A stretch of DNA of 64,000 bases, taken from the NCBI GenBank assembly GCA_932294295.1, contig OW028578.1, positions 41,246,537 to 41,310,536 of the forward strand, in the 5' to 3' direction. Origin of the DNA: Alitta virens (taxonomy: Eukaryota > Annelida > Polychaeta > Phyllodocida > Nereididae). Shown piece after piece: positions 1-12,200 of the stretch. The notes beneath the pieces were generated by a model. The model was not told the origin of the DNA and searched no databases. It was given only the letters and a program-made list of their open reading frames with translations. A program made the translations under genes and the position numbers. Position 1 is the stretch's first letter. Each line of letters begins with the position of its first letter.

Positions 1-99
1 TTTTGTACAATATTTACACAATAAATTAAATGGGTAAGCATCTCATTCCCTATTTTTTTCATTTTGTTTGAAAATAACTTTGTTGTAGTATAACTTTGC

Positions 100-883
100 T
101 TAATATTGGGCAGCTGGGTAGTAAGCACCATGGGCAGCTGGGTAGTGGGCACCATGGGCAGCTGGGTAGTGGGCACCATGAACAGCTGGGTAGTGGGCAC
201 CATGGGCAGCTGGGTAGTGGGCATCATGGGTAGCTGGGTAGTAAGCTCCATGGGCAGCTGGGTAGTTAGCTCCATGAGCAGCTGGGTAGTAAGCTCCATG
301 GGCAGCTGGGTAGTAAGCACCATGGGCAGCTGGGTAGTATCCGTATCCCTTTCCAGTGACTCCAAGAGGGGTGCCGGGAACTCCATCGCGCTTGGCAGTT
401 CCAGAGGAAGCACCGAGCTTCTCAGCGTAGTAGTTCACACTGATCTGTTTCTGGGCATTGACGGTGTTCACCTTCTTTTCCCGAGCCCTGTAGCAAATAA
501 AGAGGTGTTTTAATATGAAGAAAAGCAAAATAGCTTGAAAAAGCTTCAAGTCATAGCAACAAGATGGCATTGCCTATGCATTGATTATTGGGGGTTAAAG
601 GCAGAAAATAAATGCAATATCATTCATAGAAGCTTCAGCAAAGGAAATCGAATCCACAAGTCTATGGTCAATGCAGTGATAAGTGATCACTGTTGAGATA
701 TATTCTGAAAGCGTCATCAGCATAACCTAAAGGGACTGATGTATATAATACAAAAAATGAGTTGACAGTTAAAAATTGATATCAAGTTCAGAAAATTAAC
801 ACCAACCTGTTCTCTGGGATATCGAAGTAGGAAGCAGTAGCCACAGCTACAAGAGCGAGGAGGACAGCAGCGGTGAATTTCAT
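100..883 (-). CDS. Gene 1: secreted Tyr/His-rich octapeptide-repeat protein (two exons)
   Basis: Exon 1 is 807-883, the intron 488-806 (319 nt, GT-AG), exon 2 100-487; the product is 154 residues. Exon 1 encodes a signal peptide, MKFTAAVLLALVAVATAS, then YFDIPEN. The splice falls inside the next Arg codon. Exon 2 continues with AREKKVNTVNAQKQ, then NYYAEKLGASSGTAKRDG and a Gly/Pro/Thr-rich linker ending GYG. Ten octapeptides follow: three YYPAAHGA, one NYPAAHGA, YYPATHDA, four starting with HY, and the last, YYPAAQY, before TAA. The mature part has no Cys. The signal peptide and repeats imply export, probably as an extracellular structural or adhesive material; that role is inferred from composition. 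An upstream in-frame ATG exists near 986, but it lies upstream of the TATA box and would remove the N-terminal signal peptide. The poly(A) signal is outside the window. I do not recognise the family. Confidence 0.85.
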
Positions 884-938
884 CTTGATAGTCTCTGAGG
901 ATTTCTGACACTGATGACAATGACCAGTGTCCACTCTG

Positions 939-946
939 TTTAAATA
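939..946 (-). promoter_or_regulatory. TATA-like box of gene 1
   Basis: Read on the minus strand this is TATTTAAA, 56 nt upstream of the ATG. It departs from the TATATAAA found at the same position in most other copies. Start of transcription would fall near 905-915, giving a short leader of about 25-30 nt. Confidence 0.6.
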
Positions 947-3703
947 GGCAGAATGACCAGCAGGAAACATGTACTTGCAGTCCATCACTGATCAGAATGA
1001 CCCAAGGCTATGAACACTCAACTTCTGCTACAGGCACCTTACGCATTGAACAAAGCATGGCATACATGGACCTTTACAATACATTTAGGTTGTGTAACCT
1101 AGGATATTGAGACAGATAAATTGAGATTAATCAACCACTTTATATCATTTCTGTATCAGGATGCCTTTATAATATCCCTTTTCAAATAAGGTATACTTCA
1201 GATGCATCAGAATATAAAAAAGGTGTTATTAAACTGTTAAATCATTGCCAATGTGGCTCATCTTTATTGTGCTTAGCCATATATCTATAATTTTCATGTC
1301 TTCCAATTACATTTGCTTGTTCTTGTCTGATGTAAAATTGTAATGTGACTCAATCTTCTCAAACTGGATTTTCATTAAATCTAATTTCCTTAAATTTATG
1401 CAAGAAACACACTATCCAAAACCTTAACAAAGTAATATTTCACTAAAACCATTGGAAAGTAAAAAATGGAATGGTTTATTCCTGAAGTTTCTGTTTGAAA
1501 GTAATTTTGAAGCAGCACTTCTTGGCTGCCTTCTTTTTACAGCAATTTACTTATTTTCATTTCAGACTTTAAAAAGCCTTTCAAATGTCTTGCCTATCTG
1601 AACACTGCTGAATAGGTTCCCACTCGCTTACCATTTCTTGTTGTCTGCCCATGACATATTACTCAAGTTGACAGAAATCCTCGGTAAATGCCAAAATGAA
1701 TCAATTTGTTGAATGAGACCAAAACCCATTTTTTATAATTTTTGATGTGTGAATAGTCACAGTACCTTTTTAAGTGTTAAATTTGACAGTTATCATCAGA
1801 CAACAGTATTTCAAGGTTCATTAAAAGCCCTTACTGGAAAATGTTCAAGCTTTATGTTGCAATTTCAGACCATGTGCTGATAACATACTGATATACATTG
1901 GCTTGCCTCATTTTTTTTGCCCCGGAGTGTAAGGTATTCCACTTAGTTTTACCCTGACCCAGGGAAGCATTAGCGATCCACTGGCCCATGGATATACAGT
2001 TATTTATTAAACAAGTGTGGTGCAGTATGCATACATATGTTGCAACAGCTTTGTCTCAGCAATATTGTGACTGTTTAGTGAGCCACCAGTTCATCTTTCT
2101 ATGTACAATTTAACTTTAATGTAATATAAACTTCTGGTTGTATATATTGCTGAAATGTTTGAGGGGGAGCCTCCTATCCACCAGTTGCCTTGCTGCCTTC
2201 CTCGCTTGTGGAAAAAACATTTGCCTTGCTGCCTTCCTCGCTTGTGGAAAAAACATTTTGAAATTTTTTGTGCTGTTCGGGTCTACACCTAGCTAGACCA
2301 CTGTTGATATCCCAGGCTGTCTGCTGCTACACCAATGCAGCTACTTAAGTATATTCTGTGCTCAGCTACTGTTAGCCAATCAGCATGCTTCATTTTCATC
2401 CAGTATAGTGTATGTTGTACAGTAGCAGAGTATTTTGGATGGCTGAAGTGTACATGTTTGACATCTGAGCAGAGAATATGAGCAATGGTGGATGGTGTGT
2501 AAGGTATTGTGGGATTCAGGCAAATTATTACAAAAATTCTTAATCCCACAAAACTCTATGTTGGACTCCTTGCCATTATTTCATGAGCACTATAAAATCC
2601 CCTGGAATCATTTTCTATGAGTCATAACATCCACATGGTAATCTTTGCATTTAATGAGCAGACGATTCCATTGCAATTCAAGGTCAAATTTGTCATAAAT
2701 CTAGTACAAACCTGAAATCCCCTGATGGTCTTAAGTCTGTGCCTTTCTGTCAAAAGAGGGCAGTTTGGCTTGGCCCAAGATTAAGTCATTCAATGTCTAC
2801 AGTATGAATATATGTGTATTTTTGTGGTTTTAGGTAAATGGCAAAAATCCGCCACTTTCAAAGTGTTGCATAATACAGTGAAAAACCTGAATGATATTGT
2901 TCCAAGAGTCTGAATTCGGCAGGACCTTTATTACAGATAATATGCAGGTTGGCTCAACTATGGCCCAACATTGATCCAACATTGTGGACTCAAAGCAGCC
3001 ATATCATCTCATCATTACATCTGCCCCTGGCAGCTGGTCATATAAGTTGACTAAGCTTAAAAACCAATAGCATTGAGACATAGACATCGTAAGCCATGCA
3101 CTGCATGTGTAAAACCAATGTTGAAACAATGACAAACACATGACACATGTTATCAAGATTTGATCTATATTTTGACTTACTTTTCAAGTTTTGGATCCTA
3201 TTGAGTTGTCTTAAAAAGAGAGGAGGTCTTCATATTGACAGATTTTTGTACTCACATGGTCTTTCCATGGTGCATATAAAACTACTAAAGCCACTGACTA
3301 AACCTTTCTTGTGTGTTTACTCTGATGGTTTTGTTGTCAGGTCAATTATATATTCTTATCTAATTTTATGGCAACATAATAGGAACCTTCACTTAACAGA
3401 TCTTGAGAAGAAAATTTGGAGATAGGTAATAATGTAAATATGACAGCGTTTATGAAAGTTATTGGATGAATAACTTTACCCCTATTTGGTTCGAATATTT
3501 TTCCAGAAACTCACAAGTGATATATGCTGTAGGCTTTTTGCTTCACAATAAGACCACCAAATTTAGGCATCAAAAATTATATCCGAAAACCCTTGAGATG
3601 CAGTATTTCAACATTGACACAATTGGACATGCATCCAGGCATTTTGTTCTCCATTGCGTTAGTATTTACAAGTACAAATTATCTTTGTTTTGTAATCTTT
3701 GTG
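947..3703. other. Spacer upstream of gene 1
   Basis: No gene is recognised here. The first 150 bases carry the promoter-proximal block shared by the array. The spacer aligns by eye with the spacers of genes 2-4, but at about 1360/1361 it jumps over roughly 2.15 kb that is present in unit 2 (about 5411-7558). The stretch 1915-2590 recurs nearly unchanged at 17315-17990 and contains a 36-bp direct duplication at 2185-2256. Short frames such as the one at 3147-3425 are not conserved between units. Confidence 0.6.
2185..2256. repeat. 36-bp direct duplication
   Basis: Two adjacent copies of a 36-bp segment begin at 2185 and 2221 and include the motif TGCCTTGCTGCCTTCCTCGC. The same pair occurs at 17584-17655, so the duplication predates the copying of this spacer. 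Confidence 0.8.
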
Positions 3704-3871
3704 TTTATTTTTGTACAATATTTACACAATAAAATAAATGGGTAAGCATCTCATTCCCTATTTTTTCATTTTGTTTGAAAATAACTTTCTTTGTTGTTAT
3801 TGTAATATAACTACATAGTAGGTATCACATTCACGTAATGTTGACACATAGTGCAATGTTATTAACTTTGC

Positions 3872-4934
3872 TTAATATTGGGCAGCTTGGTAGTAAGCAC
3901 CCTGGGCAGCTGGGTAGTGGGCACCATGGGCAGCTGGGTAGTGGGCAACATGGGCAGCTGGGTAGTGGGCACCATGGGCAGCTGGGTAGTAAGCACCATG
4001 AGCAGCTGGGTAGTGGGCACCATGGGCAGCTGGGTAGTAAGCACCTTGGGCAGCTGGGTAGTAAGCTCCATGGGCAGCTAGGTAGTATCCGTATCCCTTT
4101 CCAGTGACTCCAAGAGGGGTGCCGGGAACTCCATCGCGCTTTGCGGTTCCAGAGGAAGCACCGAGCTTCTCAGCGTAGTAGTTCACACTGATCTGTTTCT
4201 GGGCATTGACGGTGTTCACCTTCTTTTCCCGGGCCCTGTAGCAATGAAAGAGGTGTTTTAATATGAAGAATAGCAACATAGCTTGAAAAAGTTTCAAGAT
4301 TAAGCAGCTTTTATTCGGAAATATGATTTTTCATAGTAACTCACTAAATTAATCCTTGAAATAGCAAAGACCAGTTGGCCTTCAATTTTTCTGGGGCACA
4401 GATTTGATAAAGTGCTGAAGATGCTCTATATAGCATCATGCATATATTTCGCAACAAGGCTGACAAGAAGGGAAGGTATCCTATTGCAGTATTGTGTTGT
4501 TCTGGTTTACAATATTTTTCTTTCAGTAATTAGATTCTGTACTCATTAGTGAAGTGAGCAAAGCTAAGCAATAAATATCTCTCAATAATAAATAATCATT
4601 GCTGAGACATGTTTGGAAAGAGTAAAATCATCAGCGTAACTCTGTGGCACTAATCCACATCTCAGTGACTTGTACAACAATCAAATACGTTTTGATCATG
4701 AGTTGTCAGGGAAGGAATGACATCAAGTCTAAGAAATTAAGCTAAATCTCAGTGACAAAGCAACTATCAAACAAAGCAAAACATTCAATATCATGTCCTA
4801 ATACAAATATTAAGTTGACAGTAAAAACTGATATCAGTCCAGAAGAATAACACCAACCTGTTCTCAGGAATATCGAAGTAGGAAGCGGTAGCCACGGCTA
4901 CAAGAGCGAGGAGGACAGCAGCGGTGAATTTCAT
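3872..4934 (-). CDS. Gene 2: secreted octapeptide-repeat protein
   Basis: Exon 1 is 4858-4934, the intron 4236-4857 (622 nt), exon 2 3872-4235; the product is 146 residues with nine octapeptides. Several repeats are degenerate: the first is YYLAAHGA, the second and eighth carry AAQGA in place of AAHGA, the sixth is HYPAAHVA and the last is YYQAAQY. The pre-repeat part is the same as in gene 1. An AATAAA signal on the minus strand lies at 3704-3709, 163 nt past the stop. Intron and flanks match genes 4 and 5 rather than the adjacent genes 1 and 3, so its closest relative is not its neighbour. The reading frame starts at the ATG of the signal peptide because the TATA-like box sits just upstream. 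Confidence 0.85.
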
Positions 4935-4990
4935 CTTGATAGTATCTGAGGATTTCTGACACTGATGACAATGAACAGTGTCCACTCTGC

Positions 4991-4998
4991 TAATATAG
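4991..4998 (-). promoter_or_regulatory. Weak TATA-like box of gene 2
   Basis: On the minus strand the sequence is CTATATTAG, at the position where other copies have TATATAAA, 57 nt from the ATG. The same variant is found in gene 4. It is a poorer match to the consensus, so weaker expression is possible but unproven. Confidence 0.45.
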
Positions 4999-7900
4999 TC
5001 AGAATGACCAGCAGGAAGCACGTGCTTGCTGTCCATGACTGATCAGAATGACCCAAGGCTATGAACACTCAACTTCTGCTACAGGCACCTTGCACATTGA
5101 ACAAAGCATGGCATACATGAAGCTTTATAATACATTTAAGTTGTGTAACCTAGGATATTGAGACAGATAAATTGAGATTAATCAGTTTATATCACTTCTG
5201 TATCAGGATGCCTTTATAATATCCCTTTTCAAGTAAGGAATGCTTCAGATGCATCAGAATATAAAAAGGTGTAATTAAACTGTTTAATCAATGCCAATGT
5301 GGCTCATCTTTATTGTGCTTAGCCATATGATATATCTGTATTTTTCATGTCTTCAAATTACCTTTGTTTGTTCTTGTCTGATGTAAAATTGTAATGTGAA
5401 TCAATCTTCTCATAATCAATCTATATTGGCAGCCCATGGCCTTTGCAATGATACATTTCTAATGTTTAACTATGATTTTGGAAAATTGAATGGAAGAGCC
5501 ATTAGTGGTAGCAGCAATTCCGTTAAAGCTGTTAATCAAGCACAGGAATCTATTTGCCAATAAAGTTCAGGGCGGGGGCCTAGCTCAGAGGTACCGCTCT
5601 GGGCTTCCAACAGCTGGGTCCTGGGTTCGATTGTTTCATCCTTCATCTCATTGCCATAGTCTCTGCCTGTCCTAATTAGCCCAGCAGGTGCAGACATACA
5701 GGACATAAAGCCCTAATTACCCACGCACCCACCCATGACCTAAGTTCACCATTCAAAAGTCTACTGACCAGATTCATTGATGTTTTCACAAGGATACAAT
5801 GTCACTTCAATATCTGCACATACTTGATGTGGACTGCATGCACCTCTAAATTGTACCACAAAATTATTAACAATTTAGGTAATTTTGGCCAGGGCTAAAG
5901 ATACACCACACTAATTTTCATGGAACCGAAATACAAATTTTCTCTGACTCTACCTAGGAATACTTTAAAATTTTGATTTAGGTTGACATTAACTTGATTT
6001 GTGAGACAAAAAAACACGCATTCAAAGTTACTGGCATGTGTAAATCTGGTTTCCTGAACTAAGGTATACAGCAACTGACGTGTCATTGAAAACTATACAT
6101 GCCCTTATAAGGCTTATACATAACTGTCCCAGAGCAGCATACACTGAATTAATTGTTATGATTATTTATTTCTAGGATGCTACTAGGTTAGAGATTTTAT
6201 TTATGGAAAAATAAATTTCCTATGTTAAGTATGATACAAGGAAAAAAACTATTTTTCTTTGGTGGTCAAAGTTTCCCCCCATTGCTGCTGAAGAAACCCC
6301 AGTTAACGTCAATTATATCCCTAGATTTGGGAGCGCAGATGATTGCCTGGCTGATCAGAGAAATTATAGAATTGTTTATAAAATTCAACATTCAATTGAA
6401 ATAGGGTCATTAACTTGCACGTCCAGTTTGCCCTTGTTCACAAATAACTGTAATGTACAAACAAGGCACTCCTAAGTACAGCACAGGACACTGAAACAAA
6501 ACATTTAATAAACATGCCAACACAACTGAAAAACTCAACAGAGGAAACTACCAAATCCCCACGTACGACACTTATTGAAGGTATTCCACATAGTTATATG
6601 CTGACCCAGGGAAGCATAAGTGACCCAGTGGACCATGCATATGCAGTTATTTATTAAACAGACTCAAACTCAGACTTCATATTTATTTGCAAGAACTTTG
6701 AGACCTTTCCAAGGCTTTAAAAGCCGTTTTCAAAAGGCCACCAATTACATGATTATACATTAACTAATAAAGAACACAAAACTGTCAGAAAGATGGAAAA
6801 AGAAAATATGTAACAGAAAGAAACCATTATAGAAACAAAAAATTATAAATTAACAAAAGTAACAAAAGCCTGTTTGATTAGGATGGCTCACATAGCGACA
6901 GATGGAATTGGTGCAAGAACAAGTTGATGAAAATAGAATGAAATAAAACAAAGGTAGTTTCAGTGATTATATGAACAAATGTAGCAGTTTGGAATATTGC
7001 AGTCAACATCATAACTATTTATGAAAAGATTCTTTACATATATTTTATATCCTATACAACAATGGGAAACTATTTTTGTCCCAATTAAATCATTTGTATT
7101 GTTAAAAATTGAAGGAATTCAATATCTGATGCTCTGCTTAATCATGTTTTAAACATATAAGGCAAAATTTGTTGGTTTCTATACCTGGTTGCATACCTGG
7201 TCTATACATGTGTGGTGCAGTGAATGCAGATTTTGCACACATACAAAAACTATGAAAAATTTTTCCTGAATGCATACTATGTCTATAGTAAAATATCTTA
7301 AACTTCTGTCTATAGTAAAAGAACAAATGACTAACTTGAATGCTGACCATCACACCACACATAAAAGACAAAATGCATGCATGTATACTGTGCTGCACAT
7401 GTACACTCCCGCTTGGCTTGGACAGTGGGAAATTCTAAAAAAGTTAGAATTTTATGGGCATACAACAATGACCAGCTAGTAGAAGAAATGAGAATTTGAA
7501 TCGGAAGATATTCGGAAAGCCCTACAGGCCTATGCTGGTGGACAAACAAAAATGAGGCAAACTGGTTTTTCAAAAAATCGAATTTCCATAAATTTCTGCA
7601 AGAAACACACTATCCAAATCCTTAACTAGGTAATATTTCACTAAAACAAGTGGAAAGTTAAAAACGGAATGGTTTATTCCTAATGTTTCTGTTTGAAAGT
7701 AATTTTGAAGTAGCAATTCTTGGCAACCTTCTTTTTACAGCAATTTACTTATTTTCATTCAGACTATGAAAAGCCTTTCAAATGTCTTGCCTGAATAGGT
7801 TCCCCCTTGCCTACAATTTCTTGCTGTGAACTCATAACATATTATTCAAAAATCGAGAAGGTCTTCATATTGGCAGATTTTTGTATACAAATACTAAGGC

Positions 7901-8323
7901 CACTGACTAAACCTTTCTTGTGTGTTTACTCTGATGGTTTTGTTGTCAGGTCAATTATATATTCTTATCAAATTTTATGGCAACATAAGAAGAAGCTTCA
8001 CTTAACGGATCTTGAGAACACAATTTGTAGACAGGTCATAATGTACGGCAATGTTTATGACATTTATAAGTAGTTATTTGATGCATAGCTTCACCCCTAT
8101 TTGATTGAAATATTTTTCCAGAAATTCACAAGTGATATGTACTGTTGAGTTTTCGTTTCACAAAAGGACCCGCAAATTTAAGCATCAAAAATAATATCCA
8201 TCAAGTTATTGAAACAGGTGCAGTAATTCAACATTGACTCAATCGGACATGCAACCAGGCATTTTGTTTTCCATTGTGTTGGTATTTACAATTACAAATT
8301 AACATTGTTTTGTAATCTTTGTG
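4999..8323. other. Spacer upstream of gene 2
   Basis: Apart from the SINE at 5570-5741, no gene or named element is recognised. The stretch 5041-6720 is nearly identical to 14310-15970 in unit 4. From 7570 on it matches the spacers of units 1, 3 and 4. Frames at 7138-7398, 7331-7573 and 7807-8073 are broken by indels in the other units and are not supported as genes. Confidence 0.6.
5570..5741 (+). mobile_element. tRNA-derived SINE, copy 1
   Basis: The 172-bp element is flanked by 7-bp direct repeats AAGTTCA at 5563-5569 and 5742-5748. Its head resembles a tRNA: GGGGGCC, then an A box TAGCTCAGAGG at 5581-5591 and a B box GGGTTCGATT at 5623-5632, spaced as in a tRNA gene. The acceptor stem does not close and an unrelated tail follows, so it is a SINE and not a functional tRNA gene. 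Spacer 3 lacks the SINE and has a single AAGTTCA near 10315, although a further stretch of about 25 bp next to the site also differs. Confidence 0.8.
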
Positions 8324-8426
8324 TTTATTTTTGTACAATATTTACACAATAAATTAATTGGGTAAGCATCTCATTCCCTATTTTTTCATTTTGTTTGAAA
8401 ATAACTTTGTTGTAGTATAACTTTGC

Positions 8427-9186
8427 TTAATATTGGGCAGCTGGGTAGTAAGCACCATGGGCAGCTGGGTAGTGGGCAGCATGGGCAGCTGGGTAATGGG
8501 CACCATGGACAGCTGGGTAGTGGGCACCATGGGCAGCTGGGTAGTAAGCTCCATGGGCAGCTGGGTAGTTAGCTCCATGAGCAGCTGGGTAGTAAGCTCC
8601 ATGGGCAGCTGGGTAGTAAGCTCCATGGGCAGCTGGGTAGTATCCGTATCCCTTTCCAGTGACTCCAAGAGGGGTGCCGGGAACTCCATCACGCTTGGCG
8701 GTTCCAGAGGAAGCACCGAGCTTCTCAGCATAGTAGTTCACACTGATCTGCTTCTGGGCGTTGACGGTGTTCACCTTCTTTTCCCGAGCCCTGTAGCAAA
8801 AAAAGAGGTGTTTTATTATGAAGAATAGCAACATAGCTTGAAAAAGCTTCAAGTCATAGCAACAAGATGGCATTGCCTATGCATGGATTATTAGGGGTTA
8901 AAGGCAGAAAAGAAATGCAATATCATTGATAGAAGCTTCGGCAAAGGAAATCTAATTCACAAGTCTATGGTCAATGCAGTGATAAGTGATCACTGTTCAG
9001 ATATATTCTGAAAGCGTCATCAGCATAACCTAAAGGGACTGATGCATATAGTACAAAAAATAAGTTGACAGTTAAAAATTGAAATCAAGTCCTGATAATT
9101 AACACCAACCTGTTCTCAGGGATATCGAAGTAGGAAGCGGTAGCCACAGCTACAAGAGCGAGAAGGACAACAGCGGTGAATTTCAT
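8427..9186 (-). CDS. Gene 3: secreted octapeptide-repeat protein
   Basis: Exon 1 is 9110-9186, the intron 8791-9109 (319 nt), exon 2 8427-8790; the product is 146 residues with nine octapeptides. The signal peptide differs from gene 1 at one position (MKFTAVVLLALV, Ala to Val), which keeps it hydrophobic. The repeats start with three YYPAAHGA, then NY, YY, HYPAVHGA, HYPAAHAA, HY and the terminal YYPAAQY. Intron length and a shortened 3' untranslated region (about 70 nt missing just after the stop relative to genes 2, 4 and 5) are shared with gene 1, so genes 1 and 3 are sister copies. A minus-strand AATAAA lies at 8324-8329. Confidence 0.85.
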
Positions 9187-9241
9187 CTTGATAGTCTCTG
9201 AGGATTTCTGACACTGATGACAATGACCAATGCCCACTCAA

Positions 9242-9249
9242 TTTATATA
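9242..9249 (-). promoter_or_regulatory. TATA box of gene 3
   Basis: The minus strand reads TATATAAA, with its downstream edge 56 nt from the ATG at 9184-9186. Confidence 0.65.
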
Positions 9250-12200
9250 TGCAGAGTGACCAGCAGGAAACATGTACTTGCAGTCCATCACTGATCAGAA
9301 TGACCCGAGGCTATGAACACTCAACTTCTGCTACAGGCACCTAACGCATTGAACAAAGCATGGCATACGTGAAGCTTTGCAATATATTTAGATTGTGTAA
9401 CCTAGGATATTGAGACAGATAAATTGAGATTAATCAACCACTTTATATCATTTCTGTTTCAGGATGCCTTTATAATATCCTTTGTAAGTAAGGTATGCTT
9501 CAGATGTATCAGAATATAAAAAGGTGTTATTAAACTTTTAAATCATTGCCAATGTAGCTCATCTTTATAGCACTTAGCAATTTTCTAAAAAAGACCGGTA
9601 AAAGAATGCTATATGATTTCTTTACAAAGTACTTCATGAGATGTCACCACCAGTAGATTACTCCTTCTTCTCCAAATAAGTCACTCCATATAATATGAGA
9701 GATAACTTCAAATTAATGAAACCAGTATACAACACAGTTCAGTATGGATCAATTGCTTATCAAGGTCCTCTGGGGTGGAACACGTTACCCCTAGCTTAAA
9801 GAACTTAGAAGATTTCTTGCAATTTAAAGATTCATTATGAAGATGCAATATTTTTAGTACCTGTCAATGTGGCAACTGTATTCTCTGTTAAAGATATTCC
9901 CTGAAATAAGTTTTTATGGTATTAAACTAGATATTTCATTTCACTCGCTCTTTTGTAAATATTTCACCTTGTTTTGTTATATTTTCTGTCAGCGAAAAGC
10001 TTTAGCTTGTGTTGTATTGTCTTTATGTCACCACCGACTTTGAATAAAATTTTATCATATCTTATCTTATATATCAATTATTTTTATGTCTTCCAATAAC
10101 CTTTGTTTGTTCATGAATAATGTAAAATTGTAATGTGAATCAATCTTCTCATCATCAATCTATATTGGCAGCCCATGGCTTTTGCAATGATACATTCCAA
10201 ATGTTTGGCTATGATTTGGAAAATTCAATGGAAGAGCCAATCTATTCTGTTCAAGCAGTTTATCAAGCACAGAAATGTATTTACCAATAAATATTGATGG
10301 TTTGCTACAATACCAAAGTTCATCATTCAAAAGTCCACTGACTTCACAAGGAGACTATGCCACTTAAATATCTTCACATACTTAATGAGGACTGTGTGCA
10401 CCTTTAAAATGTACCACAAAATTATGAACCATTTAGGTGATTTTGGCAAGGGCTAAAGATACATCACACTTACTTTCATGGAACCAAAATACTAATTTTC
10501 TCTGACTCTACCTAGGAATACTTTAAAATGTTGAATTAGGTAGACACCAACTTGATCTGTGAGACAAAAAACACGCATTCAAAGTTACTGGTATGTGTAA
10601 ATCTGGTTTCCTGAACTAAGCAACTGACGTGTCATTGAAAACTATACATGTATGCCCTTATACATAACTGTCTCAGAGTACTGAATTAATTGTTGTGATT
10701 ATTTATTTCTAGGATTCTAATAGGTTAGAATTTTTTTTTTATGCAATCACAATTTACATATATTTAGCGTTAGAAAAGACAAAAAAATTAATTTTCATTG
10801 GTGGTCAAATTTACCCTGAGGCTGCTGAATAAACCGCAGTAAATGAAAGTTATATCCCTAGATTTGAGAACTCAGATGATTGCGCCTGGCTGATCAGAGA
10901 AATTATAGAATTGTATATAAAATTCAACATTCAGTTTAAACAGGGTCATTAACTTGCAAGTCCAGTTTGCCCTTGTTCACAAATAACTGTAATGTACAAA
11001 CAAGGCACTCCTAATGTAAATGAACAGCACAGAACACTGGAAACAAAACATGTAATAAACATGGCTACAAAACTGAATACCTCAAAAGTGACCCACTGGA
11101 CCATGCATATGCAGTTATTTATTAAACCAACTCAAACTCAGACTTCATATTTATTTGAAAGGGCCTTGAGACCTTTCCAAGGCTTTACAAGCCACTGTTG
11201 AAAGGCCACCAATTACATTATTATACATTAACTAATAAAGAATACAAAACTGTCAGAGAGACAGAAAAAAGAAGATATATAAAAGAAAGAAACAATTATA
11301 GAAAGAAAAAATATATATTACCAAAAGTAATAAAAGCCTATTTGATTTGGATGGTGCAAGAACAAGTTGATGATATGAACAAATACAGCAGTTTTGAATA
11401 TTGCAGTCGACATCATAATTATTTATAAAAAGATTCTTTACATATATTTTATGTCCTATAAAACAATGGGAAAATATTTGTGTCCTAATTGAATTATATA
11501 TAGCGTTAAAAATTGAAGGAATTTGATATTGAATGCTCTGCTAAGCAAAGTCATGCTTTACATGATATAAAGGCCAATTTAGTTGGTTTCTATACCAGGT
11601 TGCCTACCTGAATATACATGTGGTGCAGTGTGAATGCAGACGTACAAAAACTATGAGAAATATTTTCTGAATGCATACTATGTCTATGGTAAAATATCAT
11701 AAACTTCTGTCTATATAAAATACAAATGACTAACTTGATTGCGCGACCACCACACCATGCATAAAAGACAAAAGGCATGCATGTATTCTGTGCTGCACAT
11801 GTACACTCCTGCTTGGCTTGGACAGATCTAAACTAATTAGAATGTTATGGGCATAAATCAAAGATCGGCTAGTAGAAGGAATGATAATTTGAATTGGAAG
11901 ACATTCAGAAAGCCCTTACAGGCCTATGCTGGTGGACAAACAAAAATGAGGCAAACTGGTTTTTCATAAAATCTAATTTTGCTGCACAAAAACACTGTCC
12001 AAAACCTTAACAAAGTAATATTTCACTAAAACCATTGGAAAGTTAAAAATGGAATGGTTTATTCCTGAAGTTTCAGTTTTAAAGTAATTTTGAAGCAGCA
12101 CTTCTCGGCAGCCTTCCTTTTACAGCTATTTATTTTCATTTCAGACCTTTCAAATGTTGCGGTGTGCCCATATCATATCATTCAAGTTGACATAAACATT

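Noticed and set aside
103..345. 24-bp repeats as a possible CRISPR array
   Set aside because: The units are contiguous, have no unique spacers and are in frame within a coding exon of a eukaryotic gene.
106..513. Plus-strand frames over exon 2 with a GSWVVSTM or GQLGSGHH repeat (also in other units)
   Set aside because: The 24-bp period is a multiple of three, so several frames stay open by chance. Only the minus-strand frame has a signal exon, splice sites and a TATA box.
3147..3425. 92-codon frame, similar to one at 7807-8073
   Set aside because: The similarity is spacer homology. Unit 3 has indels that break the frame, and there is no splice or promoter context.
5570..5645. Functional tRNA gene
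   Set aside because: A and B boxes are present, but the acceptor stem does not pair and a non-tRNA tail follows between target duplications, so it is a SINE head.
5490..5675. Small plus-strand frame of 61 codons, also at 14758-14943
   Set aside because: It runs from spacer into the SINE and has no recognisable product. The two copies are identical because the unit was duplicated.
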